This document shows positions 7,391 to 16,608 of a stretch of 64,000 nt of DNA, piece after piece. The translations under genes were made by a program, and so were the position numbers. The DNA is taken from positions 27,342 through 91,341 of the forward strand of contig JBMNGW010000010.1 of assembly GCA_050950025.1 (NCBI GenBank), given 5' to 3'. Positions within the stretch are counted from its first letter, which is position 1; every line of letters begins with the position of its first letter. This DNA comes from JBMNGW01 sp050950025. Lineage in GTDB: Bacteria; Spirochaetota; Spirochaetia; Sphaerochaetales; Sphaerochaetaceae. Under the pieces are notes generated by a model that was not told the DNA's origin, ran no database searches, and saw only the letters and a list, made by a program, of their open reading frames with translations.

Positions 7391-8977
7391 ATGGCCTACG
7401 AAGTTACCGCAACAAGAAAGCGTCCTCAGCTGTTCGACAGCCTCGTCGGTCAGCAGTTTGTTGTCTCAACCATCAAAAATGCTATTGAAAAAGGGCGTTT
7501 TGCCCATGCTTATCTATTTAGCGGACCGCGGGGAGTTGGCAAAACTTCAGCAGCCCGTATTTTAGCCAAAGCTCTGAATTGTGTAGAAGGACCGACTCCG
7601 TATCCATGCGGAGTGTGCTCCAACTGTGCTGAAATAACAGCAGGAAATTCTACCGATGTCATAGAAATTGACGGAGCAAGCAACACCAGCGTTAATGACA
7701 TCAGAGTCATTAAAGACGAAGTCCTATTCCCCCCGCAAAGTAGCCGTTATAAAATCTACATTATCGATGAAGTTCATATGCTCTCCACCAGTGCATTCAA
7801 TGCGCTGTTAAAAACCATTGAAGAGCCCCCTTCATATGTTATTTTCATTTTTGCCACCACCGAAGCTCAAAAAGTCCCTCCCACTATTCGCTCACGCTGT
7901 CAGCAATTCCATTTTCAACTGATTCCGCTGCAAACCATTAAAGAGGTCCTTTCTCAAACAGCCAAAGAGATGAACCTTGAAGCCGAAGATGAGGCCCTTT
8001 TTTGGATAGCCAAAGAATCGACGGGATCGATGCGTGATGCCTACACCCTCTTTGACCAAGTCGTTTCTTTTAGCGGTGATACCATCACGATGGCCCAAAT
8101 TGAGGATAAGCTAGGTTTAGCAGGCCTCGATAAGCTCTCTGCGATCATCGAACCTCTGGCAACAGGGAACTCTGAAGCCTCTTTGCTTGCTTTGGATGCT
8201 CTGTTGGAAGCAGGAGTTTCTGTTGAGCAGGCCATTAAAGAGCTGGCCCAGTATTTTAGAACTCTCTTACTTGCCTCCTGCGGTATTCGCAGTGAAAGCA
8301 TTCTGGCAGTACAGCTGTCCCATATTCCGGAGCACCTGCTACATACCTACACAGAGGAGCAACTTGAAGCTGCTTTGGATCTCTTTTTACGATTGTATCG
8401 CGACATTCGCTTCTCTCTTAGCCCCCGCTTTGAGTTGGAGTTGGCAGTCAGTCGCCTCGCTAATCTGTCTCATATGGCCTCTTCGGCCACATTAGTGAAA
8501 AAAATGGAGCTTTTACAAAACCAGCTGGCAGGAAAAGCTCCTTTAGCTGAACCTAACCGGGCTCCCAAAGCAGAACCAAAACAGGTGCAACAAGAAAAAC
8601 CGCCGGCTAAAATGCAACAAGCCCCCAAGCCGGTTATGGAAAAAAAACTGAGCTTAAATAAAGCAACTTTAGCGGAATTGACACAACTGGCAGCAGCCCA
8701 AAGAGACCAAATTGGCCTCATCTTTGGTCAAGCTGTCGACTTGGAGCTCAAAGAAGAGGTTTTACACATTACCTTTTCCAGCCAGTATGCTCTTGATTCG
8801 GCAAAAGCTCATCAAAAGGAACTGAGCTCCTTTTTAACCCGCCATAGCGGTTTTGAGGGGAATATCGTCATGCAAAAGCTGGTTAAGCCACCTAAAGCGG
8901 ACAAAAAAGAGACTTCTGATAAACTAGCCGAGGATGTTGCTTCCCTATTTAGAGGCGAAGTTGTCCACCCATCGTGA
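7391..8977 (+). CDS. dnaX: DNA polymerase III subunit tau (and possibly gamma)
   Basis: This is the clamp-loader ATPase that loads the beta clamp and bridges polymerase and helicase. AAA+ motifs are GPRGVGKT (45-52), the zinc ligands Cys64, 73, 76 and 79, IDEVHML (Walker B) and TIRSRCQQFHF (sensor and arginine finger). A Pro/Lys/Gln-rich linker spans about 370-420, then a C-terminal domain of about 100 residues. AGGAG lies at 7381-7385. An A8 run at codons 417-419 is followed by stops in both other frames, suggesting production of a shorter gamma form (separate entry). It heads the dnaX-ebfC-recR operon; ebfC begins 10 bp later. Confidence 0.97.
   Translation: MAYEVTATRKRPQLFDSLVGQQFVVSTIKNAIEKGRFAHAYLFSGPRGVGKTSAARILAKALNCVEGPTPYPCGVCSNCAEITAGNSTDVIEIDGASNTSVNDIRVIKDEVLFPPQSSRYKIYIIDEVHMLSTSAFNALLKTIEEPPSYVIFIFATTEAQKVPPTIRSRCQQFHFQLIPLQTIKEVLSQTAKEMNLEAEDEALFWIAKESTGSMRDAYTLFDQVVSFSGDTITMAQIEDKLGLAGLDKLSAIIEPLATGNSEASLLALDALLEAGVSVEQAIKELAQYFRTLLLASCGIRSESILAVQLSHIPEHLLHTYTEEQLEAALDLFLRLYRDIRFSLSPRFELELAVSRLANLSHMASSATLVKKMELLQNQLAGKAPLAEPNRAPKAEPKQVQQEKPPAKMQQAPKPVMEKKLSLNKATLAELTQLAAAQRDQIGLIFGQAVDLELKEEVLHITFSSQYALDSAKAHQKELSSFLTRHSGFEGNIVMQKLVKPPKADKKETSDKLAEDVASLFRGEVVHPS
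8640..8661 (+). promoter_or_regulatory. Candidate dnaX frameshift or slippage site (A8 run with adjacent off-frame stops)
   Basis: Eight consecutive A residues (8640-8647) encode Glu-Lys-Lys at residues 417-419. After a -1 slip the next codons are ACT GAG CTT AAA and then TAA (8659-8661), giving a 423-residue product. In the +1 frame TGA follows at once (8649-8651). The position, just after the linker, matches the E. coli and Thermus dnaX gamma sites. No convincing upstream Shine-Dalgarno-like stimulator is visible, and only a weak 5-bp hairpin lies downstream. Confidence 0.55.
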
Positions 8978-8987
8978 CGGAGGAAAA

Positions 8988-9284
8988 ATGAATCCATTTG
9001 AACTATTTAAAAATATGCAGAATCTGCAATCTCAGATGCAACAGATGCAGTCTAAGTTGGAAGAGTTAAGTGCCACAGGCTCAAGTGGAGCAGGCATGGT
9101 CGAAATTACCATCAATGGTAAAATGGAAGTACAGTCTATTTTTATTGACCCGCAGGCCATCGATCCTGCCGATGCCAAAACGTTGGAAACTCTTGTTGCC
9201 GGCGCTTTTAATCAAGCCGTTCAAAACATGCAAGAAGAGCTTAAAGACCAAGCCCTCTCTCTTTCGGGAGCTTCGCGCTCATGA
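8988..9284 (+). CDS. ebfC: YbaB/EbfC family nucleoid-associated protein
   Basis: A 98-residue dimeric DNA-binding protein of the YbaB/EbfC family; the spirochaete EbfC of Borrelia is the best studied. It starts MNPFELFKNMQNLQSQMQQM with a long N-terminal helix. GMVEITINGKMEV forms the central sheet and a C-terminal helix follows. The start is fixed by GGAGGA at 8980-8985. It lies between dnaX and recR, as in many bacteria, and its stop overlaps the recR start (ATGA). Confidence 0.95.
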   Translation: MNPFELFKNMQNLQSQMQQMQSKLEELSATGSSGAGMVEITINGKMEVQSIFIDPQAIDPADAKTLETLVAGAFNQAVQNMQEELKDQALSLSGASRS

Positions 9285-9874
9285 CCCATTTAGAACAGCT
9301 GATTAAACTTCTGGCCCGTTTGCCCGGCATCGGGCCCAAAAGCGCTTCCCGCTTGGCGTATCATTTGATTAAAACAGATGCCGCTTATAATGAGCAGCTG
9401 GCAGCTCTTATCGAAACGATTCAACAGCGGGTTTTCCCCTGTTCCATCTGCGGTAGCTACACAGAAGTCGACCCTTGTCCAATCTGCTCCGACCCCACTC
9501 GAGATACCACGCTTATCTGTGTTGTTGAGCAGCCCCAAGATGTCATTACCATCTCTTCTAGCGGAGCGTATAATGGGTTGTTCCATGTGCTCGGAGGAGC
9601 CCTTTCTCCTTTGGAGGGTATCGGTCCTGATAAACTCTATTTTGGCCGTTTTATTAAGCGCATAGAAGGCGGCAATTTCAAAGAAGTTATCATTGCTACT
9701 AATCCCACTGAAGAGGGCGATACGACAGCCATGTATCTTAAACATCTGCTTAAAGGCAAAGAGATTGCCATAACCCGTTTGGCAGCGGGCCTTCCTATCG
9801 GTGGAGATTTGGAGTATGCCGATCGGCTGACATTAGCTAGATCGCTGCGAGGACGCGTCGATTTCAGCTCTTAG
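9281..9874 (+). CDS. recR: Recombination mediator protein RecR
   Basis: RecR works with RecF, RecO and RecA at single-strand gaps. Its 197 residues show the N-terminal helix-hairpin-helix (LARLPGIGPKSASRLAYHL), a four-cysteine zinc finger (CSIC...CPIC, about 54-69) and a Toprim domain (ICVVEQPQDV and EVIIATNPTEEGD). The start overlaps the ebfC stop (ATGA). The last 4 bp overlap the convergent DjlA-like gene. recF lies about 25 kb to the right in the same window. Confidence 0.97.
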   Translation: MTHLEQLIKLLARLPGIGPKSASRLAYHLIKTDAAYNEQLAALIETIQQRVFPCSICGSYTEVDPCPICSDPTRDTTLICVVEQPQDVITISSSGAYNGLFHVLGGALSPLEGIGPDKLYFGRFIKRIEGGNFKEVIIATNPTEEGDTTAMYLKHLLKGKEIAITRLAAGLPIGGDLEYADRLTLARSLRGRVDFSS

Positions 9875-10644
9875 CGGATAGTATGTTCTTTTTTCAGTGT
9901 CTCATACGCTTGCTGAATTTCTTGAAATTTTTCAGTGGCAAAAAGGGTGAACTCTTCGGGCAACCCTTTGGAAGCAATAGTGTCGGGATGAAACTCTTGG
10001 CTCTTTTTACGATAGGCCTTTTTAATCTCTTCGGCTGTGGCACCAGTGGTGATTCCCAACGTTGCATACGCTTTAGTCGAAGGGATGGTAGAAAAACCAT
10101 ATTTTCTTTTTATGGTGTTTAGCTGAGCTTCGGAGATAGTAAAAATACGGGCGGCTGCTTGAATCAGTACTTCTTCGGACTGCACAATTGAACCGTCTGA
10201 AGCAGCTACAGCCACCAGTACATCCAGTATTAATTCAAGTAGTTCTCTGTCGTTGGAAAAATGTTCATACACCTGTTTGGCATACTGTTCAAAAGAGTTA
10301 CTGTCGCTTAAAGCAGTTAAGAAAATGCGCATGGCAACTTCTTTGCTTTTTTCATCAAGGCGTAGTTGTTGGGTAATAAACTGCTCTACTTTCTCTTTCT
10401 CTTGGCGTAGCAGCCTCCCATCGGCCATGGCCATTTTAGCAAGCAAAGAAAAGGTGCCGACAAAAAAGAGCATTTGTGATTGTTCTAAAGAATCGAGGGA
10501 GCTTCTTGATTTACCGGAGGTTTGTGTTTTGAGAGTATCGGCTTTATCAAAAAGCGTCCCAAAAACAATTCCGGCTACCATTCCCAGCGGTCCGCCTAAA
10601 GCGAGCCCCAGAGTCCCGCCAATGATTTTTCCCAACCAGCCCAT
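9871..10644 (-). CDS. DjlA-like co-chaperone with TerB and DnaJ domains
   Basis: A 257-residue protein with three parts. A glycine-rich N-terminal segment (about 5-32) could be a membrane anchor like that of DjlA. The helical TerB-like domain spans about 55-180, with MAMADGRL and VAASDGSI repeats. The C-terminal J domain carries the essential HPD motif (QEFHPDT, near 227). It would stimulate DnaK ATPase at the membrane. It is the last gene of a minus-strand group with the 64-residue protein and the glycosidase upstream, 8 bp after the former. Confidence 0.88.
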   Translation of the reverse strand: MGWLGKIIGGTLGLALGGPLGMVAGIVFGTLFDKADTLKTQTSGKSRSSLDSLEQSQMLFFVGTFSLLAKMAMADGRLLRQEKEKVEQFITQQLRLDEKSKEVAMRIFLTALSDSNSFEQYAKQVYEHFSNDRELLELILDVLVAVAASDGSIVQSEEVLIQAAARIFTISEAQLNTIKRKYGFSTIPSTKAYATLGITTGATAEEIKKAYRKKSQEFHPDTIASKGLPEEFTLFATEKFQEIQQAYETLKKEHTIR

Positions 10645-10652
10645 AGGTAGGC

Positions 10653-10844
10653 CTACAACTTATCGATGAGCATAGAACATTTGCCCGAAGGAATCGGCAA
10701 TGTCTTCTTTTTCTTTTCTGCCAACAATTCAATGGTGAAATAGTAAAGCTTCTCACTTTCCAGACGGATTTCCCATCCTCGAGCCTGTTTATTGCTTAGG
10801 ATTGTAATCATGTTCCGTTTCAAAGAAAGCCCTTCAATTCCCAT
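10653..10844 (-). CDS. Small hypothetical protein coupled to the glycosidase gene
   Basis: About 63 residues with no recognised domain. The ATG at 10844 shares its A with the TGA of the upstream glycosidase (TGATG); a GTG at 10847 is also in frame. The sequence is basic and mixed (ARGWEIRLESEKLYYFTIEL, then a lysine cluster). The tight coupling between two real genes and the 8-bp gap to the DjlA-like gene argue that it is expressed. No function is proposed. Confidence 0.55.
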   Translation of the reverse strand: MGIEGLSLKRNMITILSNKQARGWEIRLESEKLYYFTIELLAEKKKKTLPIPSGKCSMLIDKL

Positions 10845-12088
10845 CACTTCCCCCCCAAATTAGTCATTGTCCAATCAACCGTTTTACGGGGCAAAGAGAT
10901 TGTCAAACCGATGATATCTTCAATCATAAGTGTGATGGTAATCAGCCCAACAAAGGGAATGAACCGCTTTTTAGGGAACCCAGGAAGAGTAGAACCGACA
11001 GCAGGCCCCTCTTTCAGAGGCAGGTATGCCTCCCACACGTCTCCCGACTCTTCTCCTTCGGGATGAAGGGTATCAAGAATAAAATAGAGATGACGAATGG
11101 CACATTCGCGGGCAAATTCAAAGCGCCCGTACTGCTCAAGTCCTTTGACAACCACAAAGGTGTTGAAAGGAATCACCGACCCTTTATAGCCATCTCCGTT
11201 TTCTGAAAAATCGGGATCGCTGACCGGAATGACGGGGAAAGGGTTGTCAGTGCCAAACATCTGCGGATCATCCAAATGGGCAATGAAACCATCAGCCCGC
11301 TCTTCATTGGGGATTTCGGCCAGCAGCGTCCAGTAAGAACCAATATGTTTGCGCTTAATTTGTTTCTCTTTGACATCCAGATCGTAATAGAACTTGTCCT
11401 CAGGATTCCACATCAAGGAGTTGATTCTGGTTTTCAAAGAGAAATAGAGCCGCTTGTAACGGAAACTCAGCTCTTTGTCGTTAAGAATGTCGCCAATAGC
11501 TGAAAGATAGAGAGCATTAACTGCCAGCTGAGCGTTGAAATCGACCGGGTAATACATTGTGGAGCGGTCTATGTTTCCCAACTGGCAAGCGGCAGGGGGC
11601 ACAGAATAGAGCCCGTTTTCTCGCAAAAAGGTCTCCCTAAGCCAATCAAAATGGAGCTCTAAAAAAGGGACGACCTCCTTTAAGCGCTTCTTATTGCCAA
11701 TCTTGTGATAAAAGCCATGCTCAACATAGGCAAAGATGGGGACACTGACCCCTTCAGGATTATCGGCGGGGGGAACAAAAGTTCCATTCTCCAGCGAATA
11801 GTCGCTGCGAATGGCACCTGAAGGTTCCTGCCGATGATAAAAATAGTCAATCATCGGAAAAGGAGAGTAGTGCTGGTTGCTGTACATAAGGAAAAGGGCC
11901 GACAAACAACTGTGAAACTGATTAAACGTCTTCTGATTCGGATAACTCAGATAGTTGCCCGCAAAACCGTTCTCCTTTGTCCCTTGCTCCCAAAATTCAT
12001 CTATCCAAACCCAAGTCCTGTCGTACATGTCAACAAAATCTTGGTCATAAAAGTGTACCGATGGTACCATATCTTTGATCAACACCAA
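10844..12088 (-). CDS. Trehalase/GH63-like (alpha/alpha)6 glycoside hydrolase
   Basis: A 414-residue cytoplasmic protein without a signal peptide. It resembles the helical-barrel domain of GH63/GH37-type enzymes (mannosylglycerate hydrolase and glucosidase group). Recognisable stretches are WVWIDEFWEQG near the start, YLSYPNQ, the YPVDFNAQLAVNALYL segment typical of this toroid, SLMWNPEDKFYYD and GDVWEAYLP. Catalytic acids were not assigned. It heads a three-gene minus-strand group. The likely substrate is an alpha-linked oligosaccharide or glycoside; specificity is not visible. Confidence 0.75.
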   Translation of the reverse strand: MVLIKDMVPSVHFYDQDFVDMYDRTWVWIDEFWEQGTKENGFAGNYLSYPNQKTFNQFHSCLSALFLMYSNQHYSPFPMIDYFYHRQEPSGAIRSDYSLENGTFVPPADNPEGVSVPIFAYVEHGFYHKIGNKKRLKEVVPFLELHFDWLRETFLRENGLYSVPPAACQLGNIDRSTMYYPVDFNAQLAVNALYLSAIGDILNDKELSFRYKRLYFSLKTRINSLMWNPEDKFYYDLDVKEKQIKRKHIGSYWTLLAEIPNEERADGFIAHLDDPQMFGTDNPFPVIPVSDPDFSENGDGYKGSVIPFNTFVVVKGLEQYGRFEFARECAIRHLYFILDTLHPEGEESGDVWEAYLPLKEGPAVGSTLPGFPKKRFIPFVGLITITLMIEDIIGLTISLPRKTVDWTMTNLGGK

Positions 12089-12154
12089 CTCCTCGTAAAC
12101 TCAATTGGAAAAACACGGATACACGCAGTATAAACAATACTATGAGTGCGGGCA

Positions 12155-13114
12155 TTAGTCAAATACGGTCTCCCTCTTTCTGATGAATTTAAGGCCGTTT
12201 TTGTAGAGTTTGACCTCAATTGTACGACAACCTTGGGAAACTCCCTCCCCATCGGCGTGGCATACTAGCAGATCTTCTGCTGCCTCTATTTTCACTTCAT
12301 CAGAGCGAATCATCGAGAATTTCTTACTTTTTAGCTGAGTGCCAGAGAAGAATTTCAGTGCATACCACAGTATCTTACTCCCAGCAATGGGGGTGTTGGC
12401 ATAGACCACATCCAGCAGTCCATCATCAACTTCAGCTTTTGGCCCCATGATGAAAGTAGAGCCCATCCTCCTGCCATTGCACACAGAAATTTGCTGTGTT
12501 TCCAAAACAATTTTTTCTTTTTCCGTCGTGATTGTCAATGGCACTGCCTTTGGATAATTCAGCAAAACCTGTAAAAATCCCAGAAGATAGCTGGCCATGC
12601 CGCTTATTCGCTTGAAAGAAGAGGCCACATAATTGACCATCGGTTCAAAACCGATTCCCACTCCATTGATGAAACAACGCCCTTGAGGAAACTCTCCACC
12701 AAACAGCTCCCCATAATCGGTAGGATGCCACGTGTTTTGGGCAATCATCAAACAGGCCTGATCCACCTCTTTGGGAACCGTGGCAAAATAGGCAAAATCG
12801 TTGCCCCGCCCGATAGGAATTAAACCCACCGCAGGAGAGTGCTCAAACGAAAGCCCTTTCTCCCTGATTCCTTTGACCACACCGTTGACCACTTCATTGA
12901 CCGTCCCATCTCCTCCTGCTGCCACAATGGTGTGACACCCATCGTGTACTGCTTGGCAAGCTAGGTCTATGGCATCAAGGCGGCCATTAGTCAAAACGAT
13001 ATCGACTTGGACACCCAAATGGTGAAACTGCTCTTCAATAGCCTTTTTATGGGTACGAACCTTCCCTTTTGCCGCTTGGGGATTCAGAATAATTCGGATA
13101 TCTGAAAAAGCCAT
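12155..13114 (-). CDS. Diacylglycerol kinase family lipid kinase (YegS/DgkB type)
   Basis: A 319-residue lipid kinase catalytic-domain protein. ILNPQAAKGK near residue 10 and AAGGDGTVNEVVNG near 64 form the nucleotide-binding site of the DAGK_cat fold. GLIPIGRGNDFA near 105 is the second signature, and DDGLLDVV occurs in the C-terminal lobe. It probably phosphorylates diacylglycerol or a related membrane lipid at the inner face of the cytoplasmic membrane. It is monocistronic, with 66 bp to the glycosidase and 77 bp to the divergent ygiQ. The exact lipid substrate cannot be assigned. Confidence 0.88.
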   Translation of the reverse strand: MAFSDIRIILNPQAAKGKVRTHKKAIEEQFHHLGVQVDIVLTNGRLDAIDLACQAVHDGCHTIVAAGGDGTVNEVVNGVVKGIREKGLSFEHSPAVGLIPIGRGNDFAYFATVPKEVDQACLMIAQNTWHPTDYGELFGGEFPQGRCFINGVGIGFEPMVNYVASSFKRISGMASYLLGFLQVLLNYPKAVPLTITTEKEKIVLETQQISVCNGRRMGSTFIMGPKAEVDDGLLDVVYANTPIAGSKILWYALKFFSGTQLKSKKFSMIRSDEVKIEAAEDLLVCHADGEGVSQGCRTIEVKLYKNGLKFIRKRETVFD

Positions 13115-13191
13115 GGCTTTTCCTCTCTTTTGCTTAATAAAACACTATATTACTGCATTTTACTTCTGTAGCAAAGGGCGGAGTTAAGCAG

Positions 13192-15103
13192 ATGCATGTT
13201 TTTCCCTTTTCAGCTAGGATGAAAACTATGACTGAAGCACAGTTTCTCCCTACCACCACCTCAGAGATGAATAGACGCGGTTGGGATTCCATTGATATCC
13301 TTTTTGTCTCAGGTGATGCCTATGTTGATCACCCCTCTTTTGCTGCAGCTTTGCTTGGCCGCCTTTTTGAATCACACGGCTACCGTGTTGGCATTGTTGC
13401 CCAACCCCGATGGGACCGCCCCGATGATTTTCAAATCTTCGGAGTTCCCCGATTGTGCTGTATGATTAGCAGTGGCAATATCGATTCAATGGTCAGCAAC
13501 TACACCTCAGCCCGTAAAAAACGCACTGATGATGCTTACTCTGCTGCAGGCAAAGGGGGCAAAAGGCCCGATCGAGCTCTTATTACCTACAGCCATCGTG
13601 CCCGCCAAGCATTGGGACAGCAGGTTCCCATTATTATCGGCGGTATTGAAGGATCTTTACGCCGTTTTGCCCATTACGATTATTGGAGCGATATGGTACG
13701 CCGGAGCATCCTTTTGGATGCCAAAGCCGATCTTTTAGTCTATGGCATGGGAGAGCTTCAATGTTTACAAATCCTTAAGCGCCTTGACCAAGGAGAATCG
13801 ATTGCTTCCATTACCGATGTTAGTGGAACGGTGGTCAATCTAAGTGGTACAACAGATACCTCTTCGCTCATTATGCTCCCTTCTTATGAACAAGTCAGCA
13901 TGCGCGATGAAAAAAGTAATACCCCTTCCCCTGAAGGCAAAAGGTTGTATGCTCAAGCAACAGCTATCCAAATGCTGTATGAAAACCCTTTTGATCCTAC
14001 CAAAGTGGGCCAAAGAAGCGGCGATCGCCTCATTGTTATGAATCCCCCCGCAAGGCCTGTAACTCAACAAGAGTTCGATACGATTCACACCCTTGCCTAT
14101 ACTCGCAGGTGGCACCCCCCAATATGATAAGCAAGGCGGAGTGCCTGCTTTGGCTGAAGTGCAATTTAGTATTACCAGCAATCGCGGTTGCTTTGGCTCT
14201 TGCACATTTTGTGCTATCACCAGCCATCAAGGCAGAATGATTACTAACCGTTCAATAGCCTCATTAGTACAAGAGACTAAAGAAATAGTAGCTTTACCTC
14301 ATTTTAAGGGCAATATCCATGATGTGGGAGGCCCCACTGCCAATTTCCAGGATTTGGCATGCAATAGGCAAAAAACCCTTGGACCGTGCCAAAAAAAGTA
14401 TTGCCTTGATCCAACGCCTTGTTCCTTATTGCTTGATTCGCATCCTGCGTATTTGAAGCGGTTGGAAGCGGTAAAAGAGGTCAAAGGGGTTAAGCGGGTC
14501 TTTATTCGCAGCGGAATTCGCTACGATTATTTATTGCAGGTCGCCGATGCCAAAACTCGCTCCCTATTTATAAACCGCTTGGCAACCAAACACACCAGCG
14601 GACAGCTAAGGGTGGCTCCCGAACATTGCGACCCTCAATCGTTGTCAGTGATGGGCAAACCACCTATAGAGCTCTATGAGCAATTCGTCAATGCATTTAA
14701 CTTAGCCAGTACTCAGGCTGGCAAACAACAGTACTGCATCCCCTATTTCATAGCAGCCCACCCAGGAACAACACTGGATGCTGCCATTGATCTGGCCCAT
14801 TACATCCGGCAAAGTGGCTTTATTCCCCAACAAGTGCAACAGTTTTACCCCACTCCCGGTACAGCTGCTACCTGTATGTATTACAGTGGCCTTGATCCAA
14901 GGCCGGGTAAAAACTTTGCCCCAGTCTATGTCCCCAAGGGTAAAGAAGCGGCTATGCAGCGGGCATTGATGCAGTTCAACAGAAAAGAGAATCGTCGCTT
15001 AGTTACTGAAGCTCTGGTTTTGGCTAAACGGACCGACGAAAAAAGCCTCTTATTCGGTCGCCGATTGCTACAAAAGCCAAAACGTGGTAGAGCCTTCTCA
15101 TGA
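13192..15103 (+). pseudogene. ygiQ: YgiQ-type radical SAM protein (UPF0313), frameshifted at C6 run
   Basis: Two open frames (to 14127 and on to 15103) together make one YgiQ protein of about 635 residues. The first ends in TRRWHPPI where the family has a conserved HPxY. Removing one C from the run at 14115-14120 gives RRWHPQYDKQGGVPAL and joins the second frame. That frame carries the radical-SAM cysteines (SNRGCFGSCTFCAI) and further motifs (RSGIRYDYLL, VAPEHC). Family members have a B12-like N-terminal region and no firm function. The start at 13192 has GGAG upstream; 13228 is also possible. The stop overlaps the MATE gene by ATGA. Confidence 0.88.
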
Positions 15104-16464
15104 GTCTATCTGCTAGCAAAAAAGAGTTCTATCAACGCTTGGGCCTTTTGGCCTTTCCTATCATGTTGCAAAACTTACTGGTAAACTCCGCTTCGTTTAT
15201 CGATACGATGATGATTGGCATGGTGGGCCAAGAGGCATTGGCAGCTGCTGGATTGGCTAATCAGATGTTTTTTCTTATCGCCCTTTTCTTTTTTGGTGTT
15301 TGCAGCGGGCTGACAATCTTCGTTTCCCAGTACTGGGGATCCCAAGACATCGATTCCATGCATAAGGTTATTGGTATCGCTTTAGCTATTGCTGTGGGCG
15401 GAGCCTTCATTAGCTCAGCAGTCTCTCTCTTTTTTCCCCAATCTCTGATGCGTATTTTTACCGATGATCCAGTTGTTATTCAACGGGGAAAAGAGTATTT
15501 GGTTGTGGTTGCCGTCAGTTACCTTTTTACGGCCGTTGTGATGGTTTTTTCCACCGCTTTAAGAAGCACCACAGATGCAAAAAGTCCTTTGTTAATTTCC
15601 ATTGTTTCAATGAGTGTCAACATTGTATTCAACTACCTGCTCATTTTAGGCAAATTCGGCTTTCCCCGCTTGGAAGTCAAAGGAGCTGCCTTAGCTACTG
15701 CACTAGCTCGGTTGGTTGAAATGATTCTACTACTACTGCGGATGTATGGGAAAAAATCTCCGGTAGCTGCCCCTTGGAAAAGCCTCATTTCTTTTCCCAA
15801 GGGGCTTGCCAAGATGTATTTTATCACCAGCTTTCCTGTGATCCTTAATGAGATGTTCTGGTCGTTTGGCATCACCGCTTATAAAATTGCTTATTCGAGA
15901 TTGGGCACTGAAGTCATTGCGACCATAAATGTCAGCGAGGCTATCAGCAGTCTCTTTTTCGTTGCCCTAATGGGAATCAGCAATGCCACAGCGATAATGG
16001 TGGGCAATAAAATAGGAGAGGATAACCTTGATGAAGCCTCTGTGTATGCCCGCCGTCTGACGTTCATTGCTTTTGGCTCCGGCATCGGTTTAGGCGCTCT
16101 TTTAGCCCTTTTCTCTTCTTATCTTCCCCTACCGTTTGGTCTGGGAGCTCAAGCCCACCTATTTACCTCGCGTACGTTAATCAGCTTGGGAATTCTTATG
16201 CCCATCAAATCGGTGAATATGGTTATCATTGTGGGGGTACTGCGCTCTGGAGGCGATACCCGTTATTCCATGTTTACCGAACTCTTTGGAGTCTGGTTAA
16301 TTGGCGTGCCTTGTGCTTTTGCTGGGGCGATGCTCTTTCATATGCCCATTCATCTGCTCTACCTCTTTGTTGGATTGGAAGAGGTCTTTAAATTCATCGT
16401 CGGAGTCAACCGCCTTAAAAGTGGCAAGTGGATTAGGCGCATTGGCTCACTGCAAACTACATAG
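15100..16464 (+). CDS. MATE-family multidrug/cation efflux transporter
   Basis: A 454-residue inner-membrane protein with about 12 transmembrane segments arranged as two similar halves, as expected for the NorM/DinF-like MATE family. LAFPIMLQNLLVNSASFIDTM near the start and GVLRSGGDTRYSMF near 385 are family features. It would exchange a drug or metabolite for sodium or protons. Its ATG overlaps the ygiQ stop codon, so expression is coupled to that gene. The substrate is unknown. Confidence 0.93.
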   Translation: MSLSASKKEFYQRLGLLAFPIMLQNLLVNSASFIDTMMIGMVGQEALAAAGLANQMFFLIALFFFGVCSGLTIFVSQYWGSQDIDSMHKVIGIALAIAVGGAFISSAVSLFFPQSLMRIFTDDPVVIQRGKEYLVVVAVSYLFTAVVMVFSTALRSTTDAKSPLLISIVSMSVNIVFNYLLILGKFGFPRLEVKGAALATALARLVEMILLLLRMYGKKSPVAAPWKSLISFPKGLAKMYFITSFPVILNEMFWSFGITAYKIAYSRLGTEVIATINVSEAISSLFFVALMGISNATAIMVGNKIGEDNLDEASVYARRLTFIAFGSGIGLGALLALFSSYLPLPFGLGAQAHLFTSRTLISLGILMPIKSVNMVIIVGVLRSGGDTRYSMFTELFGVWLIGVPCAFAGAMLFHMPIHLLYLFVGLEEVFKFIVGVNRLKSGKWIRRIGSLQTT

Positions 16465-16608
16465 CCTCATAGCCATGCTAAATCACCTAAAACAAGGCAT
16501 TTGAACAATTACAGGGTATCGTTGCCATTAATTGTTCTTACTGTTGCAATCAACAAAAGACACAAAGCTCTTTGTGTGCTACGATGAAACAGATTGAAGG
16601 AGCAACGT

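Noticed and set aside
9290..9745. Open frame of 151 codons antisense to recR
   Set aside because: recR is complete and conserved in the sense frame; the antisense frame shows no domain.
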